Positions 1 through 12,147 of a DNA stretch of 64,000 nucleotides are shown here, piece after piece. A model generated the notes under the pieces. That model ran no database searches. It saw nothing but the letters and a program-made list of their open reading frames with translations, and was not told the DNA's origin. This stretch comes from Phaeosaccion multiseriatum. Lineage: Eukaryota > Ochrophyta, other classes. Numbering within the stretch: the first letter of the stretch is position 1; each line of letters begins with the position of its first letter. The position numbers and the translations under genes are program-made. The stretch covers positions 1,550,001-1,614,000 of the forward strand of contig OZ218950.1 of the NCBI GenBank assembly GCA_965112735.1, written 5' to 3'.

Positions 1-91
1 GATTGCCATCGCTCGTCTAGTGGAGAGGATTTGGGTTTACATAGGGTTCTTTCCACCCACAGTCGATGACAGTTGCTTTGGTCTATGTCGT

Positions 92-165
92 GTGGCACAC
101 ACACACAGACACTCACATACACACAGACACTCACATACACACACACACCCACACACACACACGCT
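92..165. repeat. (CA)n-rich microsatellite
   Basis: Interrupted CA/CACT dinucleotide tract read directly from the sequence. Confidence 0.85.
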
Positions 166-828
166 GGCCGAGCTCTGGGTTCAATCCTCTCCCTTGGCAG
201 GTGGGTACGCTCACTCTCCCCATCGTTCGGGTGAATGGATGCCTGGACGGATATCCGTTTTGAGGCTTTGGGAAGCAATGTCCGTCCAATTTTTCAACGC
301 ATACATATATATATATATATATAGTACACATATATATATTGATGTACCAAACTATTCACAGCTTGTGTTGTGCCATTAATCGTGCCACTTGCTCTACCCA
401 GCGCGCCTGTTGTGATAAGGATACAACAGCACGCCTCGTATAATAGAAAGACGGGCCAGGTAGTAAGTAGGCCAGCAGCTACGCGAGCAGGGCAATTCGT
501 CTCTTGCGATTGTGATTTTTGACTCTCTTCCTCTCCCTTTCCAGCGCTCATTCCATCCTACGACGGGAGCCCAAGGACGGACCGAACGCTCTCCGACCGC
601 TCGCTGTTCCAATGCAGTGCAACATGCGCGAAGGGGCGTTGTTTTTCTGTAACGGCAACCCGCTTTTGCTCTTATGATCGCCGTCCTATCATCAGCAAAT
701 GGAGCATCTGCCGCCGCAGCCTATTCCGCCGCCGGATAGAATGGACGCAGTCGGCGGTGTAGTGCCCTCTTTTGAGTAGAACAGCTTGGACGAATACACC
801 GTCTGGAGACAGAGACGGGACAGAGGGA

Positions 829-829
<1 letters not shown>

Positions 830-875
<46 letters not shown>
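830..875. repeat. (GA)n microsatellite
   Basis: About 20 uninterrupted GA units on the plus strand. Confidence 0.9.
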
Positions 876-1726
876 CAGGGAGGAGAGTAGAGGAGAGAGT
901 GTCAGGAGGGGTGGACGAAAGAGCACGAGAGAGTGTGATGAGAAAGCACGATGACTGGCCTTTGAGAACAGCAAAACGTTTCTCGCCCACATCCACCCAC
1001 ACACCCACACGCACATACGCACACACCCACACACATCGACACACACGCAATCACACGTGCACACACGCACGCGGACGACGACCGCGATCTTTCTCTCTGT
1101 TCCCCCCCCCCCCCCCACTCTCTCTCTCACCTCGACGAGGTCGTTTCCGTGCTCGTCTGCAAAGGAGACACTCCGCTTGTTCATAAACCTCCTGCGAGCG
1201 AGGGGGAGGGAGAACGGGAACGAACGCACGAATGGGGTGAGGTGAGTTATGTACGGGGCCCAAGACCCTCACAACGTGTGGTGGGAGCGAGGAGAGGATG
1301 GCACGCACATAAGCTGCTGGATAGAACAGTCAGGCGTATGGGCATAGGTCAGGCATATCGGCACACATGCGGGCCAAGACCAGCCAAAGCAGGTTACAAA
1401 CGTAAGAGCGTAGGGGATGTGGGTGCACACTTCGGTTGCAATCACAAGCGGTACCTCACACTACTCTGCTCTTGGTCCACTCCACTCGAGACACAACAAG
1501 ATAGTAGGTGCTCCGTGGTCACGAGGCCACAGAGCAGAACAAGCGACACAAGCAGAAGAATGCGCATCCATACACGCCTCTTCCACTAATGAGCTGGGCT
1601 GTCTACGGCCAGAATGCAGTCTGTCTGTCTGTCTGTCTGTCTGTGTGTCCGTCCACCACCACCACCACCACCACCACCACTCCCCCCTCCACCACCATCG
1701 GTTTGGTACTCTAGGCGCTCGTTTAC

Positions 1727-2671
1727 TTACTGAGAGTTGGAGGAAGAGCCTTCGTCCATAGCCGTTGACGAATATCTGCTCGTCGTGCGCAGCTGAGAGG
1801 GGATCTTGCCGTTGTTTGATATCGCCCGTCTCATGTGCGCAGCTCTCCCTAACCCCCCACCAGGCACTGCGCCGCTGCCCCTGCGACTCGAGGGAAAGCT
1901 CTTTCTCCCTGCTGATCCCTCGGACTCTGCACTACTCGCACTATCCATTTGGTGATCCCTTGTGGTATGAAGTCCCCCTGCCGCTGCCCCTGCCCCTGCC
2001 ATTGGCCCGGTCCGAGGCAAGCCCTTGAAGGTCCCTCGCCGAGGCACTGTCTTTGAGCCTACTTCTACGCCATCAGGATGTCGTGGCGATGTCGATGGTG
2101 CTACTGCTGTTGCTCCTGCTGCTGCTGCTGCTGCTGCTGCTCCTGCTGTATCACCAAGTGCTGTTGATGGTGACAGTGGTTCTGGCGGCGGTGGTGGTGC
2201 TTCTGCTGCTGCTTCTGCCGCTACTACTGCGGCTACTGCTGCGTGCGTTGGTCCTGCTGCTTCTGCAGGACTTGAGGCGACTTCCGGTCCGCCCCGTACT
2301 GCCCTCCCCCCCCCCTCCACTTGTGGCTGCAGTGTCGTGCCTGCCCCTACTGCTGCTCCGTCCACTGCTCCTGCTGCTACTGGAGGTGCAGGTGGATGGT
2401 GGTAGTGACTTGGCGGCCGTTCATTCACCTCTCCACCGTCGCCCTTCTCATCATAATCGTCGTGTGAACCCCTTCGATGGGGCGATATGTTGGGGGTATC
2501 TCCACTATCTCCGAGAGGCTTGCCTGTCGCTACCCCATCGGAGAGCTTTATCGACGGTTCTGAAGGTTCCAGTCGGTGTGGATGACTACTGAAGCTGCTA
2601 AAACTGTGCTCACTGGCGATGGACCCGGGGTAGCCATTCGCAGAAGAGCTTCCTGTTGGAGAAGACCCCAT
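1727..2671 (-). CDS. Doubtful low-complexity hypothetical protein
   Basis: This is an open frame of about 314 codons from an ATG at 2671 to a stop at 1727. The product is rich in Ser, Gly, Pro and Ala, with Ala, Pro and Gly runs encoded by trinucleotide repeats, and no domain is recognised. The N-terminal part (residues ~1-70) has ordinary mixed composition with Ser/His/Pro clusters, typical of a disordered region. A second minus-strand frame (2847-2551) also opens with an ATG and is Arg/Ser-rich; it could be an upstream exon, since an AG acceptor-like site lies near 2704, but I could not fix the junction. It may equally be a chance ORF across repeats. The neighbouring ATG13-like gene is on the other strand. 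Confidence 0.3.
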   Translation of the reverse strand: MGSSPTGSSSANGYPGSIASEHSFSSFSSHPHRLEPSEPSIKLSDGVATGKPLGDSGDTPNISPHRRGSHDDYDEKGDGGEVNERPPSHYHHPPAPPVAAGAVDGAAVGAGTTLQPQVEGGGRAVRGGPEVASSPAEAAGPTHAAVAAVVAAEAAAEAPPPPPEPLSPSTALGDTAGAAAAAAAAGATAVAPSTSPRHPDGVEVGSKTVPRRGTFKGLPRTGPMAGAGAAAGGLHTTRDHQMDSASSAESEGSAGRKSFPSSRRGSGAVPGGGLGRAAHMRRAISNNGKIPSQLRTTSRYSSTAMDEGSSSNSQ

Positions 2672-2847
2672 GCCTTCCAACTGTGGCTCCTCCTGCTCCT
2701 GCGTCTACCGCTGCCGCTGACGAAGACAGCGCTCTCGGAGCCGCGTCTCCGGAGCGCTCTGGACTCTGAATCTGACTCTGATTTTAACTCACCACTCGCT
2801 TTTGCTACCACCAACCTCTCGTCCCCTAATGCCAGACTGAGGGCCAT

Positions 2848-3307
2848 TGCATTGAGCTGTAGATCGGTTCACCTCCTCTGCTCCCTTAGAAGGGCTTCTT
2901 AGAAGGGGAGGCGTCCCTCCCGCCCTCCTACTCTCCTAACGATCTTACTACCGGAGGTTGGGCATGGTCGCCCTCTCCCCCCCTCTCTCTCTCCCCCTCC
3001 TCCTGTTCGTTTGTTTCCGGAAATCTTATCCTGTGGGTGGAGAAAGCTTGTAAAACCGGGCCCTCTACAGCCCCTGAGGCATTCCACAAATGATCTACAG
3101 ATACGTGTCTCGTTGCTGTGGACACTGGCCGCGTGTTGCCATTCGAAAGAGATTGGATTTCAGGGTATTTGGAGGAGGAAGGAGGGAAAAAAATGCTTGG
3201 GCTTGGGCTTGGGCTCGGCATGTTACGTACGGGTAGGTAAGTTCCTCTGGAGCCCTTTTCAAAGAGCAAACGGCAGAAGAGAAATTAGGTTTTATGTTGT
3301 GAAAAGG
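2848..3307. other. Intergenic, nothing recognised
   Basis: A pyrimidine-rich stretch of about 460 bp upstream of the ATG13-like gene. It contains three short GGGCTT copies near 3198-3218. No gene, RNA or clear regulatory motif was seen. Confidence 0.5.
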
Positions 3308-6300
3308 ATGGTAGTGGTTGTGTTTGACAGCCGATGCCCCCAGGACCTAACTCTGGAGGAGAGGGACAGATTCGACGCGTTCTTTTGTAAGTGGAGACAA
3401 GAGGCGAGAGGCAAAGGACCATCTACTAGCTCGAAAGCTGCGCTCTACCTCCCTCTCCCTGACTCTGATTCCCTTCTTCCCTCCCTCCTCTCTCATCCTC
3501 AAACCCGAGCCAGTCCAGGCGAAGTTTTTCCTTCGACGCTATGCTCAATTGGCCTGTGCTGGAGCACTGGAGCCGATCGGGGAACTTATCACGCCTGCAA
3601 CGGCAGCAGCAGCCGCAACCGAAGGAGAACTACTTCACGTCTTGTCTCCCAAGAAGAGAAACATTGAGCCCGCAGACGTCGACGTGGTGGAGGCGGTTGT
3701 GTCGAGCAGCAATAGCAGGAGTGGCAACAGGTGTGGCAGTGATACTGGGAAGCTTGGTTGGAGCTTCGTGGCGGAGGGTATCCGCGCCGCCCTGCGACTT
3801 TCCAGCGCGAAGAGGCATATCGGAGGAGGAGGAGGAGGAGGAGGAGGGGCTCCCCCTACTACGAGTAAGAAGGTAACGGAAAGGGAAGCGTGTCGAGAAG
3901 CGGGGATCGTCCTTCTCGGCACTGCCCTCCATTTAGGTATATGAGCCAATCTCCCCCTAGTTCACCGTCTGTATTGTAGTCCAAGCAAGCGCAAAAGGGC
4001 AAACCTATGAATTCACTGAGATGATGCCCCCCACACGAATCAATGACTTGACGCATAGCTCGGACTTGTCGACTAACTTGTCAGTCTAGCAAACGTACGA
4101 CTCTTACACCAGACCTCTTGCTTCCCACCCAATATGACCCCCGGCTCAGGTAGGGCAGACAGTCATCGTGGTGCTGGCCTCGGACTTGCTCTTCTCAGCC
4201 ATGCCCACCCCGTTGCTGCCCGCCGTCGGACACGAGGGGGCCCCAGGGGGGCATTCCCCCTTCGACTCGTTCATCTCCGCCTGCCAAGCCGTGGCGAACC
4301 ACGGGTGTAGTGCACAAGGAGCAGTTGGTGATACAGGCGGAGCAGTTGGCGTTACGCCTTCCACTCTTCTCCACATCGCCTTTGCCTCGCCCATCTCGTG
4401 GTCGCACACAGCAGGAGAGGAGAACAACCGTCTCCCGCTCCAGCGCTTCGAATCCGCCCTCCACGACACTTGTGCTGCAGGCACGAGGAGCCACCATGAC
4501 GAAGCAGCAGCAGAAGCGCGCATGCAACGAGACGACGCCGGAGGGGGAGGGGGGGGGGGAGGGGAAGGGGAAGGAGGCTTGTGCCTGCTGCAGTGGACGG
4601 CCTTGCAAGACATCTGGGCCAGACTGGTGAGTGGGTGTGTGGTCGCGTGGGTGCGTGTGTGCGTGGGTGCGTGGGCGCGTGGGTGTGTGGGCGCGTGGGT
4701 GCGTGGTTGCGTGGGTGCGTGGGTGCACGTGTGCGTGGGCGAGGCTGGTGCGTGCATGTGTGCGTGTGCCCGCGCGACTCACTTATTCTGTGTGCCGTTC
4801 AATCAAGTGAGTGTTAGAGGAATGAATGACGTAGTCCCCTCCGCTGCACACCCTCTGCTGCTCTGCTCTGCTCTGCTCTGCTCCGTTCTGCGTTCTGCTC
4901 CTTGCTCTTTTTGTTTCTATTACGTTCAGGAGGAGGCCGGCGTCGTCGATGACGTCTTTCTGGAGGTGAGTGCAAACAGGATTCCAATGCGTCAAGCGCA
5001 CTTTCCCCCTCAGGGCGCATTGCTCTTGCTCCTCTCCCTGTATCTTTCTCCCTTCCTTTGGGGCGGTGTGGTGTCCATCTTCCCATCACTCTTCCCGTCA
5101 CTCTTCCCGTCTTCCCCCCCCCCCCCCCCTCTCTCTCTCCGCCACCACAGATCATTGACAACACTCCGAAAGCGTTCGACACGATGCTGCAGGAGCGCCT
5201 CCGCTCACACATAAACACACACTGCCTCGATCTACACCTCCCCTCACCCCCCGGTCCATCCACTGCCATCCCCCTCTCCATCCGCATCAAGCTCCAACCC
5301 ACTGCTCTGCGAAGCGATGGTCGCTCGAACCAGATAGGGCCGGGCCTCGCAGCTGCGACCTCTTTGGAGGTTAGTGAGGTAAGAGCATTTTATCGTATCG
5401 TATAGTCATAGTCGAAGAGAAAAGCAAGTGAAAGGTTTTGCATACTCATTAGTATTTGTTTGTGTAGTATCTAATATTGTTGTGCTCGGCCGTGAATGCC
5501 CCATACACTTCGCCAAGGCGCTTCTTCCCCCCCCCCCCCCGGCCCCTTCTCTGACCTCTCTGCTTTGCTCTACTTTGTTCTACTCCCCCTGTACTCCGCG
5601 GCTCTGCCCTGCTCTGCTGTGCTCCGCCTATATGCCTCTACTCTGCCCTTCCCTCCCCTCCCCTCCCCTCCTCTCCCCCAAGGTGGTGGAGCTCTCCTCT
5701 GTGCCCCAGGCGTTTTGCCACGGCTCGGCACTCCTCTGCACCCCCGCCACAGAAACCTCAAACATGCTCTTCACCTCCACGTGTCAGTACCTCGTAGAGT
5801 GGGGGCTCGCGCTGGTGATGAAGGTTGACAATCCCACCTCCCTCCTCATGGAGCACTGGCTCTTCATGCCAGAGGAGGAGGGAGAGCGAGAGAGGGAGGG
5901 GGGGGGGGACCGGTCTGAGGAAGGTGATGCATCTCCGTCTTCGTGCCCGACCACCCCATTTTCCTCCTCGCCCTCGGCACGTGGGAAGAAGAAGCAAACG
6001 CCGCGGCGCAAACGACGCACTTCGGCTCTGCTTGTACAGGTAGGTGTAGGTGTACGTGGTGGGTCTTACTGGCGCGTTGGTGCTCCGCCTCACAGATACA
6101 TTCGTCGTTGGACTCAGAGGATAGACAAGGGCTGGGCAGGAAGACGGTACACAAGAGGTGCTGTCTCCTTTCCTTCCCTTCCTTTCCCTCCTCTTCCCTC
6201 TTGTCACTCGACCACTCAATCAACCCTCTTCTCCCCACCCATTTTGAACCCTTTTTGAACCCGTTTCGCAGCTCGTGCCCACAGAGTCACTCCTGTGCCT

Positions 6301-7066
6301 GCCCATCGCCAATGACGACTCATCAGACGACGACGACGACGAAGACGACGATGCATTTGGCCAGCAAGAAGACAGGCTGGAACTGCCGGCAGGGGGGGGA
6401 CAAGTGCGCGGAGTCGGGGGCGGGGAAAGCCATCGCCGTGGACGAAGAGGAGGAGGAGGAGGCCTTGGCGAGCAGGAGGAGAGAGCTGCCGTTACAGCAA
6501 GTCTCGCTGCAATGCCGGCATGCAGCTTCAATCCTCTCTCGCACCCCTCGGGTCTGTTCACCGCGCCCACTCCTCCTGCAAGATGTGCCCCTTCCTTCCC
6601 CGCCCCTGCTCCTCGGCCCCCTCCTGTGCCCGGGCGAAAAGGCGGTAAGCCTGATGAAACCGCCTCCTCTTCTGGCGGCCGTGGTAGAATGGTCGGCGAT
6701 CAGAGCAACAATGGCAGCAGCAGCGACAGAAGAGGCGAGCCCCTGACGCCGATTGACCGTAGAGCGGGCCCGTTCTTGGCAGGAGACGCGGTGGAGCCGC
6801 CCCAAATGAAGCAAAAGCATCAGGACGAGAGGAAGAAAAAGAAGAAGAGACCGCAGGCCGCGGTACCGAAGCAGCAGCATGGCCAGCAGCATGGCCATCA
6901 CCATGGTCAGCACCATGGCCAGGAGCCCGTTGCGGGGAGTGGTAAGCAACAGTTGAAGCTGCTCGTGCAGTCGCAATCCGCGCCCAGAAAGAAGAAGACG
7001 AAGAAAGGGGGCAGCAGTAGCAGTAGCAGCAGCAGCGGTGCAGGCACCAGCAGATTCAGCCTCTGA
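3308..7066 (+). CDS. ATG13-like HORMA autophagy protein (tentative)
   Basis: Seven exons keep phase: 3308-3386, 3514-3872, 4159-4626, 4930-4965, 5151-5369, 5683-6039 and 6272-7066, giving about 770 residues. Atg13 is the HORMA-domain regulatory subunit of the Atg1/ULK autophagy-initiation kinase. The call rests on weak motif similarity. The N-terminus (LTLEERDRFDAFF, then FFLRRYAQLACAG) resembles the opening Atg13 helix that ends in FF-x-K/R-x2-xx-I. Exons 4-5 carry VFLEIIDNTPKAFDTML followed by a conserved-looking beta strand, as in the Atg13 'F-N-L-x-I-x-D-x-P-E' block. Exon 6 has LLMEHWLFM, like the Atg13 L-L-E-R-W strand. The last ~260 residues are disordered, with an Asp/Glu run, Lys-rich patches and a His/Gln/Gly-rich repeat, which also fits Atg13 tails. 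Long low-complexity inserts sit inside the domain. The start ATG at 3308 is the first that joins in frame. The gene converges on DUS2. Confidence 0.5.
4627..4760 (+). repeat. GTGCGTGG-type minisatellite in an intron
   Basis: Degenerate 6-8 bp units (GTGCGTGG, GCGTGGGT) begin right at the donor after exon 3 of the ATG13-like gene. Part of the short-repeat load of these introns. Confidence 0.7.
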
Positions 7067-7406
7067 GAAGTGCACTCGCCGTGACCAAGAGCCCCCCCCC
7101 CCCCGCATATAGTACTTTTGCCGCAAAGCAAGGCATGATCGTAGTGCTGCTGCTATGCATCGCCATCTTTTTTCTTTCCGCAGAGAAGAAGAGGACCCCC
7201 TCTGACTCATGAGCCAAATTGGGCAACAGGAGAAGCCGTAGATAAGACAGAGCTTTCCAATCCATCAGTCAAACATTGCACCAGGAATCACCAGCATCCC
7301 CCCCCCCACCACTTTCGCTCTCTCGAGCTTCGCTCAAACACTGATCGGCAGAAGTTCCTCCTCCGTCAGAGGGCGGGCTCCCCTCTCCCCTCCTCCTTCA
7401 GCGAAA
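7067..7406. other. Convergent 3' intergenic region
   Basis: About 340 bp between the stop codons of the ATG13-like gene (+) and DUS2 (-). It contains two C-runs (near 7091 and 7300) and no ORF or RNA that I can support. It presumably holds both 3' UTRs. Confidence 0.6.
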
Positions 7407-8470
7407 CTACTTCGATGCTGCAACGGCTGCGTCTGCGTCTGCTGCTGCTGCTGCTGCTGCTGCTGGTGTGCTGCTATCGACGGACTCTACACGACGTCTT
7501 TTGGCGGACGGCTCCCCAGCCTCCTTCGCCTCCTCCTCCTCCTGCTGCTGCGGCAATGACACGCCGGGGGCTGCCGCGGCACCAGCCTCCCTCCCCCCCG
7601 CCATGCTGCTATTGCTGCTGCCGCTGCAAAAGCTGTTGTCGCCGCCGATTACGTAACCGTCGTCAAAGTGGCGCGAAGCCTGTGGAGGCTTGGTGAATTC
7701 TGCCATACGCTGCTCCACGGAACAAGACGAAGAAGCAGAAGCAGAAGAAGCACCACCATTCGGAGGGGATGATGGAGAAGAGGAGGAGAGACCAGACTTG
7801 ACTGCGCTCCCCTCACTGGGCCCTTCACTTGCCGCGGGGGGTTTTGTCATTGTCACTGTCATTGTCTTTTTCTCCTCCTCCATCTGCAGCATGACTTTCG
7901 CCTTCCATTTCCGCTCAATCTCGTCGTGCTCTTGTTCGAGCCCCCAAAGGCAGCAAAGCTCTCTCAAGTTCTTGATACGTACCACCTAAACGCGTGCACC
8001 CAGCACAGAGAGAGAGAGAGCGAGCGAGGGAGAGAGAGGGGGAGGAGGGGAGGGTGTGTGAGAAAGAGGGAGAGAGAGATCGGGAGAGAGGGAGGGAGGG
8101 AGGGAGGGAGAGATGGAGAAAGAAACAGAGGGAGAGAGGGGGGGGGGGGAGGAGGGAATCGACAAAAGAAATGGTCAAAGAGGGCCCTTCACCAACTCAA
8201 TGCCCTCCAATCCATCTGTGTGCCCTCTCCGTGCGGCATCTCATCAACAGTTTCTTCACCCTCCTGCTGCTCCTGCTGCCGCTGTGCCATTGCTCTTTCT
8301 CCTTCGAGCCTTCTCCTCCCCTCCCCCCCCCCATCCACTGCCATCTCCAGTCTGTACCTGGTCCAAGGTGGGGCAGTCCGTGAGGTCCAGCCTCAAGTCT
8401 TTCTGTAATTGCGCGGCGCCGTCAGACATAGGAGCAAAGCAAAGCAAAGAACAAGAAAATCACGGCAGGA

Positions 8471-8501
<31 letters not shown>

Positions 8502-10297
8502 GAGGAGGAGCAGGAGCAGGAGGAAGAGAAGGGAGGAAGGGGAGGAGGAGGAGGAGGAGGAGGAGGAGGAGGAGGAGGGGAGGGGGAGGAGGAGGAGCAG
8601 GAGGAGGAGCAGGGGGAGGAGGAGGAGGAGCAGGAGGAGGAGGGAGGAGCAGGAGGAGCAGGACGAGGAGCAGGAGGAGGAGCAGGAGGAGGTGGTGAGA
8701 AAGGGGGCTTGATGGTACCGTACAGAGAGGCGCCACACCAGGCGTGAGTGCGGCGGAGCTCTCTCTGTCTCTCGCCCTCGACCAGAGCTTTCTGTCTCCT
8801 TCTTTCTCGTTCTCTCGCTCTCCATCCCATTCTCACCGTTCGATGTGCTGGAGACCTCCCCTTGCTCATCATCTCTCTCACAACGTACTTGGCGCCTTGG
8901 CAATTTAAGTTCACTTTCATGCACTCCAGGAGATATGTTCGCGCAATCTGACGTATGAAAAAGCGAATGCGACAAATATGATAAACATGACATTCAATTG
9001 AGCAAGGCTGCTGCTACACAGAGATGTCATCCAATCATAATCGATCGCAAGAGGAGCAAGAGAGGCGTCAAGCTTCTCTGGGAGTGATCTAGAAGCTCAA
9101 CTCTTGCGGGCATGCTGAGGACATCACAAAGGCAGGGGGTAGCAACACTTTCACTAAGACACTGGCTCGCAACTCATTAGCTATACACTATACTGGCTCA
9201 ACCTTTTCTTCTCTCCTGTCTCTGTCTCTCTCTCTCTCACACACACCTACACACACACCCACCCATCCACCCACCTACACGCACCTGCCTTGTGGCCAAA
9301 AGTGGCCCATTCGGACGGAAGACTGAGCAGTTGAGAAGCGCGGGCCTTGCCAGCATTACTGAGCTGCAGCCACTCAGCTAGGCAATGGACAGGGGGCCGC
9401 GAGCGCGGCAAACGAGAGGAGAGGAGAGGATAGGATAGGTAGGGGAGGAGAGGAGAGGCAAAGGTATATATGTGGGTCATTAGAGGAGCGCAAACAAAGG
9501 AAGGCAGGGGAGGTCGAAGGAACCGCAGCAACAGCGGCAGATACAGATTGATTGCGGTCACTCACTCACTCACCTGCTTGATGCTCGTAATGTCCTCTCT
9601 CGTATATATGTCTCCATTAGCGACCACGGGGATGCTCACGGCCTGAGATGGCACCCCACGCCCCGTGTATACCCAGGTATATGGGGCAGAAAGAAGGGCG
9701 TATCGGCACACGGCGGCAGAAGGAAAGGCATACGGGGGCAGAAGGGCGGGCGAAGGAACAAAGGAGGAAACAAGAAAGGAAGGAAGGAAGGCAGGAAGGA
9801 AGGAAGGAAGGAAGGAAGGAAGGAAGGAAGGAAGGAACGAGCGACAAGATGGGCAAGCAGCAAAGCAACACCACAAGGGGTTGGGTGGGTTGGGGGGGAG
9901 AGTGGGGGCAGTGGTCGGTGCGTGCGGGGAGGAGCCATAGAAGGAGAGCTCAAGCATTACAGGCCAGTTCAGAGCGAGACGGACAAAGGGTGGGAGGGAA
10001 GGAAAGGAGGGGGAGGGGGGCGCCCCTGCCCACACGCGTATCACCACACGTCCTACGAAAGCCGTGGAGCCAAACCCGCACGCAGGAACCCACACACCGA
10101 CTCACGCACGCACGCACGCACGCACGTACATCGACAACGATCTTGAGCCTGTCCCAAAGCGCCTTGTCCTTCGGACGCATCGCTACTGTCCGCATGTGGA
10201 CACTGAGGGCGTTGGCTCCCGCTGCTTCCATACGCCGAGCAAAGTCAACAGTTTCCGCGTCGGTGTCCAGCAGGCGGATCTGATGAGTGGGGGCAGC

Positions 10298-10330
<33 letters not shown>

Positions 10331-10661
10331 CGAAGGAAGAGAAGGGAGACAGACACAGGAGGAGGAGGGCACAGTCAATAAGACAATTCTTCGCTCTCTA
10401 CTCTTGTCCTGCATACCCTTCTTTTCTCTTGTCCTGTCAGTCGTTCTCTCCCTTGTCAGGCTCTCTCTCTCTCTCCACGCACTCACCTTGACAGAGACCG
10501 GCACGTCGAGGTTTTTGCGGAGTGTCTTGACAATCTCCTCCGACCGCTCGGGCTGCTTCAGGAGGGCAGATCCCATGCCTCCCTACCAGGCCGAGGAGTA
10601 GGATGGCAGCAAATGGCGGGGGAGTATAGTATAGTTGGTGTTGCGTTAGCGGGGGAGGCAC

Positions 10662-10702
<41 letters not shown>

Positions 10703-10784
10703 CGCTCGCTCGCTTGCGATCGGAGAGCCCTGCTAGCCCCATCGGGGCTGGACCAGTCGCGGTCCATCCTTCTCCGCGACCCAG

Positions 10785-10818
<34 letters not shown>

Positions 10819-11480
10819 GAATTCAAGCAATCGCTCCTGAGTGCATTGCACGCCCCTATGCACGAATGAACGAAGGCCTCACCTGCAGCGAAAAGGCCTT
10901 GGGGCAGCCCATGTTGATGTCGATGGCCGCCACGTCCCTCTGTACGTGGAGCGCGGCCTTGAGCGCCAGCTGAGGGTCGGAGGTGCCGAGTTGGTAGACG
11001 ACTCGTCCGCGCTCTCGAGGACTGGTGGAGAAAATAACCTTCGGCCCTTCTCCCAGGCTCGGCCCGCTCTCATTCGCAGTAGTCCCCCCACCTCCTCCTC
11101 CCCCTCCTCCGCATCCGTTGTTGTTGTTATTACTTCTGTTCTTCTTCTTCTTCTTCTTGCCGCGGTCCCAGCCGGGAGCAATGTACTCTACCGTGTCGAG
11201 GATGGGGTTTTCTCTTGAGAGGGAAGGAGAGGGAGACGGGAAAGAAAGACGAGAAAAGAGTGAAGAGTAAAAAAAACACGCCAATATGAGGAAGACTTTG
11301 ACAGCAAGTATGAGCTCCCCAACCAACCCCATGAGTCATCACCTCCCTCACCTTCGGAAGGTGGCCAGGATGGATCTGTCCACAAGCTCCTCTCCCCACA
11401 CGGCATCCGCGCCGTAGTCCAGGGCAAGAAGCCGAAGCGGGAGACAGCCCTGCCAACGTGTGGATACATGCAAGCCTATG

Positions 11481-11512
<32 letters not shown>

Positions 11513-11662
11513 GAGCGCGGAGGGCGGTAGGCAAACAAAGAGGGCGCGGGGCTCACTCACCGCCCGGACCATCGGCGCCAGGCAAACCGTGTTTGTGTAC
11601 AGCCGCTGGACCGTCTTCTCCAAATCATCATCCTTCTCCGTCCTCGAGGCTTGGTTGTCCAT
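7407..11662 (-). CDS. DUS2: tRNA-dihydrouridine synthase, DUS2 family
   Basis: The enzyme reduces a uridine in the tRNA D-loop to dihydrouridine using FMN and NADPH. Ten exons keep phase (11662-11561, 11449-11352, 11213-10883, 10582-10487, 10279-10130, 9642-9574, 9377-9285, 8947-8837, 8402-8358, 7985-7407), giving about 557 residues. Family motifs appear in order: an FMN-binding start LAPMVRAGCLPLRLLALDYG with EELVD; the catalytic-cysteine motif INMGCPKAFS; GGMGSALLKQP; the SVHMRT barrel strand; VVANGDI; and SSVMLARPALLN. Exons 8-10 match the helical Dus domain that follows the barrel (IARTYLLECMKVN, then LRELCCLWGLEQE). The region before the catalytic motif carries a Lys/Asn/Gly low-complexity insert. 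The C-terminal ~150 residues are Ser/Ala/Glu-rich with a KRRR patch; I see no double-stranded RNA-binding domain such as human DUS2 carries. The 5' end faces the RNFT-like gene. Confidence 0.93.
8465..8700 (+). repeat. (GGA)n block in a DUS2 intron
   Basis: Roughly 230 bp of GGA/GGAGCA triplets on the plus strand. It reads as a pyrimidine tract on the DUS2 sense strand and lies upstream of the acceptor of exon 9. It creates long but meaningless ORFs on both strands. Confidence 0.9.
9775..9838 (+). repeat. (GGAA)n block in a DUS2 intron
   Basis: Tetranucleotide GGAA/GGCA array in the intron upstream of DUS2 exon 6. Confidence 0.9.
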
Positions 11663-12147
11663 CGCGAGCTGAACTTAAGCCTTGTAAAGCCTTAAAAGCG
11701 TATATATTACCTATTACACCACCCTCCGGGCCTTGCTTCGCTACGTGGTCCTCCACGCCAGCTGTGAAAGTGAAAAAAGGCATACGGGCCTGTGTCGTTG
11801 CGTGCACTCTTCTCTCCCTCTCTTTGTCCGTAGACAAGCTCAGGCAGGGCCACACGTATAGTCCATTAAAAGGAAGCGAAAACGGGGGCGGGGGGAAGGA
11901 GACACATTTGGAGGCGTGGGTTGGGAGTCCCCGGAAAGAGGGGGTGTTCTAGAACAGAGAGAAGAAGGGGAAAGTGGGGCGAAAAAAAAAAAGAGAAGGG
12001 GCTGTGTCGCCATGGTGTCATTGTGATGGACGGTGATTCCACGAGCAACAGTACACCAGGTGGGGTAGGGGGAGGGGGGGCTCGGAGCGGCAAGGAGGAC
12101 AACATACTTCCCTCCTTGCTGCGGCTGCTGCTGCTGCGGCTGCTTCA
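11663..12147. promoter_or_regulatory. Divergent intergenic region DUS2/RNFT-like
   Basis: About 485 bp separate the start codons of DUS2 (-) and the RNFT-like gene (+). Because the two genes diverge, both promoters must lie here unless there are unseen 5' non-coding exons. I see an A-run near 11990 but no motif that I can name. Confidence 0.5.

Larger units (their letters stand above)
1..1726. other. Repeat-rich stretch without a supported gene
   Basis: I see no ORF here with protein-like composition or consistent splice sites. The stretch holds a (CA)n tract near 92-165, an (AT)n tract near 303-340, a (GA)n tract near 830-875, CA-rich DNA near 985-1070, a poly-C run near 1104 and a (CAC)n run near 1651-1683. 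The short ORFs are translations of these repeats. Confidence 0.6.

Noticed and set aside
2053-2592. Leu-rich plus-strand ORF resembling membrane helices
   Set aside because: Composition comes from CTG/CTC triplet repeats; the leucine runs are too long and uniform for real helices and there is no splice or start support.
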